Below are positions 1-6,371 of a stretch of DNA of 6,371 bases, one piece after another; the stretch's first letter is position 1, and each line of letters opens with the position of its first letter. The DNA comes from Pseudomonadota bacterium (GTDB taxonomy: Bacteria > Pseudomonadota > Alphaproteobacteria > Rhizobiales > Afifellaceae): NCBI GenBank assembly GCA_023417735.1, contig JAEZEK010000200.1, positions 1 through 6,371 on the forward strand. Reading direction: 5' to 3'. The position numbers and the translations under genes were made by a program. The notes beneath the pieces are model-generated. The model saw nothing but the letters and a program-made list of their open reading frames with translations, searched no databases and had not been told where the DNA came from.

Positions 1-83
1 GGCTTGGCCCGGGCATCCAGTGCGGCCGTGCCGCGGGGGAGGCGCTGTTCGGTTCGCCGGATCAAGTCCGGCGATGACGACAG
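1..83. repeat. Composite palindromic intergenic repeat, copy A (left end cut by window)
   Basis: This copy aligns with copy B at a constant offset of 143 bases; its first 15 or so bases would lie outside the window. Its parts are a left arm (1-20), a 30-base centre (21-50) that matches the centre of copy B at 24 of 30 positions, and a right arm (51-83). The right arm forms an 8-bp perfect stem, TCGCCGGA (54-61) with TCCGGCGA (67-74), around the 5-base loop TCAAG. The centre forms GCGGC/GCCGC around CGT. Similar GTCAT...ATGAC mosaic palindromes are known to be dispersed between genes in Hyphomicrobiales; the exact family is not assigned here. It does not look protein coding. Confidence 0.85.
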
Positions 84-128
84 GGGGTGGGGCGAGGGGT
101 GCCGTCGAACATCTGCGTTTCCACTCCA

Positions 129-226
129 CTGTCGTCATGCGCGGGCTCGTCCCGGGCATCCAGTGCGGCCTCGCCGCAGGGGTGGCGCTGATTGGATCGC
201 CGGATCAAGTCCGGCGATGACGACAG
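129..226. repeat. Composite palindromic intergenic repeat, copy B (complete)
   Basis: This is a complete 98-bp unit. Its ends are a perfect 10-bp inverted repeat, CTGTCGTCAT (129-138) and ATGACGACAG (217-226). Inside lie three hairpins in a row. The left one pairs 137-145 with 151-159, 8 of 9 pairs, with a G/G mismatch at 141/155. The central one is TGCGGC (164-169) with GCCGCA (173-178) around CTC. The right one is a perfect 9-bp stem, ATCGCCGGA (196-204) with TCCGGCGAT (210-218) around TCAAG. No target-site duplication is visible at the ends, so a REP/BIME- or RIME-like element fits better than a recent MITE insertion. The family name is inference. Confidence 0.9.
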
Positions 227-278
227 GGGGGAGGCGAGGCCGAAAGCCCCTTCACAGCCCCCGCCCGGTCCGCTCGCT

Positions 279-327
279 CTGTCGTCATGGCCGGGCTCGA
301 CCCGGGCATCCAGCACAGCCTGGCCCC
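279..327. repeat. Composite palindromic repeat, copy C (left half only)
   Basis: The left arm (279-313) starts with the same CTGTCGTCAT as copy B and forms an imperfect stem (287-295 with 301-309) around CTCGA. Similarity to the centre of copy B continues weakly to about position 327 and then stops. The right arm with the ATGACGACAG end is absent. The single mismatch in this stem (290/306) is at a different position from the one in copy B (141/155). Both therefore look like separate decay from a perfect ATGCCCGGG / CCCGGGCAT parent. Confidence 0.75.
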
Positions 328-357
328 GCGGAGGCACCGCTCCGCTGCCGCTTCTTT
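328..357 (+). terminator. Weak terminator-like hairpin upstream of livG
   Basis: GCGGAG (328-333) pairs perfectly with CTCCGC (340-345) around the loop GCACCG. A pyrimidine-rich stretch ending in TTCTTT follows at 352-357. The stem is short and the T-tract is broken and offset by several bases, so this could be chance in GC-rich DNA. If real, it would end transcription from a gene to the left of the window. Confidence 0.2.
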
Positions 358-449
358 AGGCCCAAGGGCGCATTGACCTCGCCTGCCGGATGGATTTCTC
401 TCTCTTCCAACGAACGAGAACAACGGTGATCGGGAGGAGCCGGTTGGCC
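346..449 (+). other. Leader region of the liv-type operon
   Basis: This stretch lies between the repeats and livG. It must carry the 5' leader of livG, and perhaps its promoter. A TTGACC at 373-378 resembles a -35 box, but nothing close to TATAAT follows at 16-18 bases, so no promoter is called. No operator palindrome or riboswitch-like fold was seen. An ATG at 390 is in frame with livG but lacks a ribosome-binding site and would add 20 residues not usual for the family. Confidence 0.4.
432..439 (+). promoter_or_regulatory. Ribosome-binding site that sets the livG start
   Basis: GGGAGGAG ends 10 bases before the ATG at 450. It lies downstream of the possible in-frame starts ATG 390 and GTG 426 and is too close to TTG 444. 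It therefore selects ATG 450. Confidence 0.7.
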
Positions 450-1203
450 ATGGCGGCGACCGACGAGGTCATTCTGCGCACGTCCGGTCTCCGCAAGGAG
501 TTCAAGGGTTTCGTCGCCGTCGACGGGGTCGACCTCACCATCCGCCGCGGCACCATCCACGCTTTGATCGGCCCGAACGGCGCCGGCAAGACGACCTGCT
601 TCAACCTCCTCACCAAGTTCCTGAAGCCGAGCGCCGGGTCCATCACCTATAACGGCCGCGACATCACGCGCATGGCGCCGGCCGACATCGCCCGGCTCGG
701 GCTCGTGCGCTCGTTCCAGATCTCCGCCGTTTTCCCGCACCTCACCGCGCTCGAGAACGTGCGCGTCGCGCTCCAGCGCCGGCGCGGCAATTCCTTCGAC
801 TTCTGGCGCTCGGAGCGCGTGCTCCACCGGCTCGACGGCGAGGCGGCCGGGCTCTTGCAGGACGTCGGCCTCCAGAACTACCGCGACGTGCGCGCCGGCG
901 AGCTCTCCTACGGGCGCAAGCGGGCGCTCGAGATCGCCACCACGCTCGCCCTCGACCCCGAGCTGATGCTGCTCGACGAGCCGACCGCCGGCATGGCGGC
1001 CGAGGACGTCGAGCGCACGACCGCGCTCATCGAGCGCGTCTCCGCCGACCGCACCGTGCTGATGGTGGAGCACAATCTCTCCGTCGTCTCGACGCTCTCC
1101 GACTGGATCACCGTGCTCGCCCGCGGCCAGGTGCTCGCCGAGGGCGACTACGACACCGTCTCCAGCGACCCGCGCGTGCTCGAGGCCTATATCGGGACCG
1201 GCC

Positions 1204-1211
<8 letters not shown>
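450..1211 (+). CDS. livG: LIV-type ABC transporter ATP-binding protein LivG
   Basis: This is one of the two cytoplasmic ATPases that power a HAAT-family (branched-chain-amino-acid-type) importer. The 253-residue product has a complete ABC nucleotide-binding domain: Walker A GPNGAGKTT (41-49), Q-loop glutamine Q90 in RSFQ, signature LSYGR (152-156) in place of LSGGQ as is usual for LivG, Walker B LMLLDEP (172-178) with catalytic E177, and switch histidine H208 in VEHN. The C-terminal DPRVLEAYIG (240-249) is the short tail typical of this ATPase subfamily. The start at 450 is chosen for its upstream GGGAGGAG and because the product then has normal family length. The stop overlaps the livF start by 8 bp, which suggests translational coupling. 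Assignment to the LIV class is firm; the substrate depends on the binding protein. Confidence 0.93.
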
Positions 1212-1947
<736 letters not shown>

Positions 1948-1958
1948 GCGACACGAAC

Positions 1959-1965
1959 GGAGGAA
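1959..1965 (+). promoter_or_regulatory. Strong ribosome-binding site of the binding-protein gene
   Basis: GGAGGAA lies 5 bases before the ATG at 1971, within the 23-bp gap after livF. It supports that ATG over in-frame upstream positions inside livF. A strong independent site fits the need for more binding protein than ATPase. Confidence 0.75.
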
Positions 1966-1970
1966 GTAGC

Positions 1971-3176
1971 ATGCGAGTGAAGAGCCTGATCCTTGCCGCG
2001 GCCGCGGCCGCACTGATGAGCGGAACCGCGCTCGCGCAAGGCATCGACGTGAAGATCGGCGTGCTGAACGACCGCTCCGGCGTCTATGCGGACCTCTCCG
2101 GCGAGGGCTCCGTCGTCGCCGCGCGCATGGCCGTGGAGGACTTCGACGCCGCCGGCAAGGGCATCAACGTCACGATCGTCTCGGCCGACCACCAGAACAA
2201 GCCGGACATCGCCTCCAACGTCGCCCGCCAGTGGATCGACCAGGACGGCGTCGACGTCATCGTCGACGTGCCGACCTCCTCGGCGGCCCTCGCCGTCAAC
2301 GAGGTGGTGCGCGAGAAGAACAGGGTGTTCCTGAATTCCGGCGCCGCCGCCTCCGACCTCACCGGGTCGAAGTGCTCGCCGAACCTCGTCCACTGGACCT
2401 ACGACACCTGGGCGCTCGCCCACGGCACCGGCGGCGCGATGGTCGAGCAGGGCGGCGACACCTGGTTCTTCGTCACCGCCGACTACGCCTTCGGCCACGC
2501 ACTGGAGCGCGACACGGCGGCGGTCGTGGAAGAGAAGGGCGGCAAGGTGCTCGGCGCCGTCCGCCATCCCTTCCCCGGCCAGGACTTCTCGTCCTTCCTG
2601 CTCCAGGCGCAGGCCTCGGGCGCCAAGGTGATCGGCCTCGCCAATGCCGGCGGCGACACGATCAACGCCATCAAGCAGGCCTCCGAGTTCGGCATCACGC
2701 AGGCCGGCCAGAGCCTCGCCGGCCTCCTCATCTTCCTGACCGACGTGCACGCGCTCGGGCTGGAGACGGCGCAGGGCCTGGTGCTCACCGAGGCGTTCTA
2801 CTGGGACCTCAACGACCAGACCCGGGAATGGTCGAAGCGCTTCGCCGAGGCCCATGACGGCGACATGCCGACCATGGTCCAGGCCGGCGTCTATGCCGCG
2901 GTGCTGCATTACCTGAAGGCGGTGGAGGCCGCGCAGACCGACGAGGCCGGCGCCGTCATGGCCAAGATGAAGGAGATGCCGACCGAGGACCCGCTCTTCG
3001 GCAAGGGCGAGGTGCGCCAGGACGGCCGGCACGTCCACGACATGTACCTCTTCCAGGTGAAGAAGCCGGAGGAATCGCAGGGCGCGTGGGACTATTACAA
3101 CGTGCTCGCCACGATCCCGGCCGAACAGGCCTTCCGGCCGCTCAATGACGGCGGCTGCCCGCTCGTCACGCAATAG
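1971..3176 (+). CDS. Periplasmic substrate-binding protein of the LIV-type ABC importer (ligand unknown)
   Basis: This 401-residue type I periplasmic binding protein (Peripla_BP_6 / LivJ-LivK superfamily) captures the ligand for LivGFHM. Its signal peptide has Arg/Lys at 2-4, an alanine/leucine-rich core and a likely cleavage after ALA (20-22), before Q23. The mature protein opens with KIGVLNDRSGVYAD (28-41), the conserved first strand and ligand loop of the family. SGAAASDLTG (123-132) is the second ligand-facing loop, followed by SPNLVHWTYDTWALAHGTG and ADYAFGHALERDT. The amino-acid binders usually have a Ser/Ala-Thr pattern in the second loop; here no Thr occurs before D129, so a branched-chain amino acid is not a safe call. 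Relatives in Rhodopseudomonas include binders of aromatic acids. Only two cysteines occur, C135 and C396, which could form a disulfide. The gene lies between the ATPase and permease genes. Role firm, ligand open. Confidence 0.9.
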   Translation: MRVKSLILAAAAAALMSGTALAQGIDVKIGVLNDRSGVYADLSGEGSVVAARMAVEDFDAAGKGINVTIVSADHQNKPDIASNVARQWIDQDGVDVIVDVPTSSAALAVNEVVREKNRVFLNSGAAASDLTGSKCSPNLVHWTYDTWALAHGTGGAMVEQGGDTWFFVTADYAFGHALERDTAAVVEEKGGKVLGAVRHPFPGQDFSSFLLQAQASGAKVIGLANAGGDTINAIKQASEFGITQAGQSLAGLLIFLTDVHALGLETAQGLVLTEAFYWDLNDQTREWSKRFAEAHDGDMPTMVQAGVYAAVLHYLKAVEAAQTDEAGAVMAKMKEMPTEDPLFGKGEVRQDGRHVHDMYLFQVKKPEESQGAWDYYNVLATIPAEQAFRPLNDGGCPLVTQ

Positions 3177-3265
3177 CTGCCTCGCCTCTGGGCGCAGGCG
3201 AACGACGCCAGGGCGGCGGATCCCCGGACCCGCCGCCGACAACACTCGAGGAGCACAGCCGCCGC
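3177..3265 (+). promoter_or_regulatory. Intra-operon spacer with two GC-rich hairpins
   Basis: The 89-bp gap between the binding-protein gene and livH contains CGCCT (3183-3187) pairing with AGGCG (3196-3200). It also has a stronger perfect 8-bp stem, GGCGGCGG (3212-3219) with CCGCCGCC (3230-3237), around a 10-base loop. No T-tract follows, so it is unlikely to be a full intrinsic terminator. A likely role is protecting the upstream transcript end or partly attenuating read-through, as seen after other binding-protein genes such as malE; this is inference. GAGGAG at 3248-3253 is the probable ribosome-binding site of livH, with a rather long 12-base spacing to ATG 3266 (15 to ATG 3269). Confidence 0.5.
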
Positions 3266-4153
3266 ATGATGGAGATCTTCGGCATCCCGGCCGCCGCTCT
3301 GTTCGGCCAGCTCCTGCTCGGGCTGATCAACGGCGCCTTCTACGCCATGCTGAGCCTCGGGCTCGCGGTCATCTTCGGGCTCCTCAACATCATCAACTTC
3401 ACGCACGGCGCACAGTACATGATGGGCGCGTTCTTCGCGTGGATGCTGCTCCATTATGCCGGCCTCAACTACTGGTGGGCGCTGGTGCTGGTCCCGATCG
3501 CCGTCGGCCTGGTCGGCATCGTCATCGAGCGGCTCCTCATCTCCAGGCTCTACAAGCTCGACCACATCTACGGCCTGCTGCTGACCTTCGGCCTCGCCCT
3601 CATCATCGAGGGCCTCTTCCGCAACCAGTACGGCGTGTCGGGCCTGCCCTACACGATCCCGTGCCAGCTCGCCGGCGGCACCAATCTCGGCTTCATGTTC
3701 CTGCCGACCTACCGCGCCTGGGTGGTCGTCGCCTCGCTCGTCGTCTGCCTCGCCACCTGGTTCGTGATCGAGCGCACGCGGCTCGGCGCCTATCTGCGCG
3801 CCGCGACGGAGAACCCGACGCTGGTCCAGGCCTTCGGCATCAACGTGCCGCGCCTCGTCACGCTCACCTACGGCTTCGGCGTCGCGCTCGCGGGCTTCGC
3901 CGGCGTGCTCGCCGCGCCGATCTACTCGCTGAACCCGACCATGGGCTCGAACCTCATCATCATCGTCTTCGCGGTCGTGGTGGTGGGCGGCATGGGCTCG
4001 ATCCTCGGCTCCATCGTCACCGGCTTCATGCTCGGTCTCGTGGAGGGCCTCACCAAGGTGTTCTACCCGGAGGCCGCCGCCACCGTGATCTTCATCATCA
4101 TGGCCATCGTGCTGCTCGTGAAGCCGGCCGGCCTGTTCGGACGGGCGACCTGA
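3266..4153 (+). CDS. livH: LIV-type ABC transporter permease LivH
   Basis: This is an inner-membrane permease subunit, expected to form the translocation pore with LivM. The 295-residue product is of normal LivH length and mostly hydrophobic, with several membrane spans. Family hallmarks are GLLNIINFTHGAQYMMGAF (38-56) and GLLLTFGLALIIEGLFR (103-119). The cytoplasmic coupling loop RLGAYLRAATENPTLVQAFG (172-191) is the LivH version of the EAA motif that docks on an ATPase. AGFAGVLAAPIY and VVGGMGSILGS follow near the C-terminus, and the protein ends in KPAGLFGR, a typical LivH ending. Translation may begin at either of two adjacent ATGs (3266 or 3269); the first is listed. The livM start follows its stop after one base. 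Confidence 0.93.
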   Translation: MMEIFGIPAAALFGQLLLGLINGAFYAMLSLGLAVIFGLLNIINFTHGAQYMMGAFFAWMLLHYAGLNYWWALVLVPIAVGLVGIVIERLLISRLYKLDHIYGLLLTFGLALIIEGLFRNQYGVSGLPYTIPCQLAGGTNLGFMFLPTYRAWVVVASLVVCLATWFVIERTRLGAYLRAATENPTLVQAFGINVPRLVTLTYGFGVALAGFAGVLAAPIYSLNPTMGSNLIIIVFAVVVVGGMGSILGSIVTGFMLGLVEGLTKVFYPEAAATVIFIIMAIVLLVKPAGLFGRAT

Positions 4154-4154
4154 C

Positions 4155-5138
4155 ATGGCCACCGAGACCGAGACGATCCCCTTCGAGGAGACCGAGTTCG
4201 CCGGCCGCTCGCGCTCGAACGCGCATCACGCCTTCATCTTCGCGGGCCTTGCGGTGCTGCTCCTCGCCGCGCCGTTCCTGGTCTACCCCGTCTTCGCGAT
4301 GAAGGTGCTCTGCTTCGCCCTCTTCGCGTCCGCCTTCAACCTGCTGCTCGGCTATGGCGGCCTCCTCTCCTTCGGCCACGCCGCCTATTTCGGCATGGCG
4401 AGCTACGTCTCGGCGCACGCCGCCAAGGTCTGGGGGCTCAACCCGGAACTGGCGATCCTGTCGGGCGTCGGCGTCGCAATCGTGCTCGGCGCCGTGTTCG
4501 GGGCGATCGCCATCCGCCGCCAGGGCATCTATTTCGCGATGGTGACGCTCGCCTTCGCGCAAATGGTGTTCTTCTTCGCGCTCCAGGCGCACTTCACCGG
4601 CGGCGAGGACGGCATCCAGGCCGTGCCGCGCGGTGCGCTCTTCGGCTTCATCTACCTCCGCGACGACCGCACGCTCTATTACATCGTGGCGGCCGTGTTC
4701 TTCCTCGCCCTGCTCTTCATCTACCGCGTCATCCATTCGCCGTTCGGGCAGATCCTGAAGGCGATCCGCGACAACGAGCCGAGGGCGGTCTCGCTCGGCT
4801 ACCGCGCCAACCACTACAAGCTCATCGTGTTCGTGCTCTCCGCCGGGCTCTCCGGCCTCGCCGGCGCGATGAAGGCGATCGTGTTCCAGCTCGCCTCGCT
4901 CACCGACGTGCACTGGGCGATGTCGGGCGAGGTCGTGCTGATGACGCTGATTGGCGGCATGGGCACCGTGTTCGGCCCGATGGTCGGCGCGGCGATCGTC
5001 GTCACCATGCAGAACTACCTGGCGGAGTTCGGCGCCTGGGTGACGATCATCCAGGGCACGATCTTCGTCGTCTGCGTGCTGCTCTTCCGCGAGGGCATCG
5101 TCGGCCTGATCGCCAGGATCGTGCGCCGGCCGCTCTGA
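4155..5138 (+). CDS. livM: LIV-type ABC transporter permease LivM
   Basis: This is the second permease subunit. The 327-residue product has a hydrophilic, largely acidic cytoplasmic N-terminus (about 1-25) and then multiple membrane spans. Hallmarks are NLLLGYGGLLSFGHAAYFGM (62-81), IRRQGIYFAMVTLAFAQM (120-137), TGGEDGIQAVPR (148-159), and the coupling loop SPFGQILKAIRDNEPRAVSL (195-214) that contacts an ATPase. LSGLAGAM and IGGMGTVFGP follow in the C-terminal half. The ATG at 4155 comes one base after the livH stop and has only a weak GGACGGG upstream (4139-4145), so translational coupling to livH is likely. Some LivM proteins carry a fused ATPase at the C-terminus; this one does not, in line with the separate livG. 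Confidence 0.93.
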   Translation: MATETETIPFEETEFAGRSRSNAHHAFIFAGLAVLLLAAPFLVYPVFAMKVLCFALFASAFNLLLGYGGLLSFGHAAYFGMASYVSAHAAKVWGLNPELAILSGVGVAIVLGAVFGAIAIRRQGIYFAMVTLAFAQMVFFFALQAHFTGGEDGIQAVPRGALFGFIYLRDDRTLYYIVAAVFFLALLFIYRVIHSPFGQILKAIRDNEPRAVSLGYRANHYKLIVFVLSAGLSGLAGAMKAIVFQLASLTDVHWAMSGEVVLMTLIGGMGTVFGPMVGAAIVVTMQNYLAEFGAWVTIIQGTIFVVCVLLFREGIVGLIARIVRRPL

Positions 5139-5184
5139 GCCGGCGGCGAGGCGCGCCGGTCGACCGCTTCCGGCCCGGCTTCGG

Positions 5185-5213
5185 TTGAACCCGCGGCGTT
5201 CCGGAAATATGGT
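5185..5213 (+). promoter_or_regulatory. Candidate sigma-70-type promoter for the potF-like gene
   Basis: TTGAAC (5185-5190) and TATGGT (5208-5213) are separated by 17 bases, matching the -35 and -10 consensus at 4 of 6 positions each. The -10 lies in GGAAATATGG, the only A/T-rich patch of the 137-bp gap after livM. A start near 5220 would give a leader of about 55 bases. The gap also holds a weak 5-bp hairpin right after the livM stop (5140-5144 with 5155-5159) without a T-tract, and the palindrome CGCCCGGGCG at 5233-5242. Separate transcription of potF is plausible but not shown. Confidence 0.4.
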
Positions 5214-5264
5214 TCCCGCTGGTCCGTCCGTTCGCCCGGGCGGGACGTGGGAAGAGCATGCCAC

Positions 5265-5270
5265 AGGAGG
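5265..5270 (+). promoter_or_regulatory. Consensus ribosome-binding site before a TTG start
   Basis: A perfect AGGAGG ends 5 bases before TTG at 5276. It lies downstream of the only nearby in-frame ATG (5258) and overlaps the in-frame GTG at 5270, so it argues for initiation at TTG. Confidence 0.65.
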
Positions 5271-5275
5271 TGCAA

Positions 5276-6371
5276 TTGAGAGGCTTGTTCGCCGGGTTCG
5301 CCGCCGCCACCCTTCTCGCCGCGACGGCCGGCGCGCCCGCCTCGGCGCAGGGCGACAAGGTCGTCCACGTCTACAACTGGTCGGACTATATCGACGAGGA
5401 GATCCTCGCCGAGTTCAAGCAGGAGACCGGCATCGACGTCGTCTACGACGTCTTCGATTCCAACGAGATCGTCGAGACCAAGCTGCTCGCCGGCGGCACC
5501 GGCTACGACGTGGTGGTGCCCTCGGCCGAGTTCCTGGCCAGGCAGATCCAGGCCGGCGTGTTCCAGAAGCTCGACAAGTCGAAGCTGCCGAACCTCGAGA
5601 ACGTCTGGCCCGAGATCGCCGAGCGCGTCGCCATCTACGATCCCGAGAACGCCTATTCCGTCAACTACATGTGGGGCACGACCGGGATCGGCTACAACGT
5701 CGCCAAGATCGAGGAGCGGATGCCCGACGCCCCCGTCAATTCCTGGGACATGATCTTCAAGCCGGAGGTGATCTCGAAGTTCGCCGATTGCGGCGTGCAC
5801 CTGCTCGACACGCCGACCGAGCTCATCCCGGCGGCGCTCTCCTATCTCGGGCTCGACCCCGACAGCCGCAATTCCGAGGACATCGACAAGGCTGCCGAGC
5901 TCCTCCTCGCCATCCGGCCGCATGTCCAGAAGTTCCATTCCTCCGAGTACATCAACGCGCTCGCCAACGGCGACATCTGCCTGGCGGTCGGCTATTCGGG
6001 CGACGTGCTGCAGGCCCGCGACCGCGCCGAGGAGGCCGGCCAGGACGTCGAGATCGCCTATTCGATCCCGAAGGAGGGCGCCATGATGTGGTTCGACCAG
6101 ATGGCGATCCCGGCCGACGCCCCGCACCCCGACGCCGCCCACGCCTTCATCAACTACATGCTGAAGCCGGAAGTGGCGGCCAAGGCGTCGAACTACGTCT
6201 ACTACGCCAACGGCAACAAGGCGTCGCAGGAGCTCCTCGACGAGGAGGTCATCAACGACCCCGCGATCTATCCCGACGAGGAGACCGTGGCGAAGCTCTT
6301 CACCAAGCTCCCCTACGACCCGCAGACGCAGCGGCTCGTGACGCGGGCCTGGACGCGCGTCACCACGGGAC
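5276..6371 (+). CDS. potF: Putrescine-binding periplasmic protein PotF-like (3' end outside window)
   Basis: This is a periplasmic polyamine-binding protein of an ABC importer. With the TTG start, 365 residues are visible, close to the 370 of E. coli PotF, and TRAWTRVTTG (356-365) matches the PotF C-terminal region, so only a few residues should be missing. The signal peptide ends in ASA (22-24) before Q25. By recalled comparison with E. coli PotF, ligand positions are W35, S36, D37, Y38 in YNWSDY, S83, E182, D243, D274 and Y310. The Ser-Asp pair at 36-37 matches PotF, whereas PotD (spermidine) differs there, so putrescine is favoured. Y240 and W272 stand where PotF has W244 and F276. C172 and C235 match the PotF disulfide pair and are the only cysteines seen. 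No permease or ATPase partner for it lies to the left; potGHI-like genes would be expected downstream. Confidence 0.92.
   Translation, partial: MRGLFAGFAAATLLAATAGAPASAQGDKVVHVYNWSDYIDEEILAEFKQETGIDVVYDVFDSNEIVETKLLAGGTGYDVVVPSAEFLARQIQAGVFQKLDKSKLPNLENVWPEIAERVAIYDPENAYSVNYMWGTTGIGYNVAKIEERMPDAPVNSWDMIFKPEVISKFADCGVHLLDTPTELIPAALSYLGLDPDSRNSEDIDKAAELLLAIRPHVQKFHSSEYINALANGDICLAVGYSGDVLQARDRAEEAGQDVEIAYSIPKEGAMMWFDQMAIPADAPHPDAAHAFINYMLKPEVAAKASNYVYYANGNKASQELLDEEVINDPAIYPDEETVAKLFTKLPYDPQTQRLVTRAWTRVTTG

Noticed and set aside
129..226. MITE insertion
   Set aside because: Ends are inverted repeats, but no target-site duplication is seen and the unit is made of several hairpins. A REP/RIME-like element is the simpler reading.
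1..327. CRISPR array
   Set aside because: Repeats are few, about 98 bp, internally palindromic, and separated by short related flanks rather than unique spacers of constant length. No cas gene is present.
373..401. Promoter for livG based on TTGACC at 373-378
   Set aside because: No acceptable -10 sequence occurs at 16-18 bases downstream; the region there is TTCTCTCT-like.
4..429. Open reading frames on both strands across the repeat region (for example + 4-429, + 20-220, - 62-337)
   Set aside because: They are translations of the palindromic repeats, giving recurring peptides such as SSPAMTT and ARPGHP. They have no domain and no supported start.
390..449. Longer LivG starting at ATG 390
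   Set aside because: It has no ribosome-binding site and adds 20 residues outside the normal ATPase fold. GGGAGGAG before ATG 450 is the better initiation signal.
5139..5160. Intrinsic terminator after livM
   Set aside because: The CCGGC/GCCGG stem is only 5 bp with a 10-base loop and no following T-tract.
5015..6142. Reverse-strand frame opposite livM end and potF
   Set aside because: It crosses from livM through the gap into potF, and its composition is typical of a shadow. The + strand reads PotF without interruption.

Overview
The window is GC-rich DNA with strong G/C preference at third codon positions. It carries palindromic intergenic repeats built around a GTCGTCAT...ATGACGAC frame. 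Together with the transporter proteins, this points to an alphaproteobacterium, most likely of the order Hyphomicrobiales (Rhizobiales). I cannot name a genus from sequence alone. All supported genes lie on the + strand.

Layout. Positions 1-449 hold no credible gene. They contain two near-identical copies of a roughly 98-bp composite palindromic repeat (the first cut by the window edge), a half copy, and a short leader. From 450 to 5138 there is a compact five-gene operon for a branched-chain-amino-acid-type (HAAT/LIV) ABC importer: livG ATPase (450-1211), livF ATPase (1204-1947, overlapping livG by 8 bp), a periplasmic binding protein (1971-3176), livH permease (3266-4153) and livM permease (4155-5138, one base after the livH stop). 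An 89-bp gap with two GC-rich hairpins separates the binding-protein gene from the permease genes. After a 137-bp gap with a plausible promoter comes a potF-type putrescine-binding protein gene (5276 to beyond the window end), probably the first gene of a separate polyamine ABC importer.

How the genes work together. The binding protein captures a ligand in the periplasm and delivers it to a LivH-LivM membrane heterodimer, driven by LivG-LivF ATP hydrolysis. All five parts of a complete importer are present and look intact. Its substrate is not set by sequence: the binding protein belongs to the Peripla_BP_6 type but does not show the usual amino-acid-binding motif, so a non-amino-acid ligand is possible. 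The PotF-like protein should bind putrescine or a related diamine. Its own permease and ATPase genes would have to lie to the right of the window.

I found no evidence for a novel multi-gene system. The least ordinary parts are the upstream repeat array, the uncertain substrate of the importer, the two-hairpin spacer inside the operon, and the TTG start inferred for the potF-like gene.
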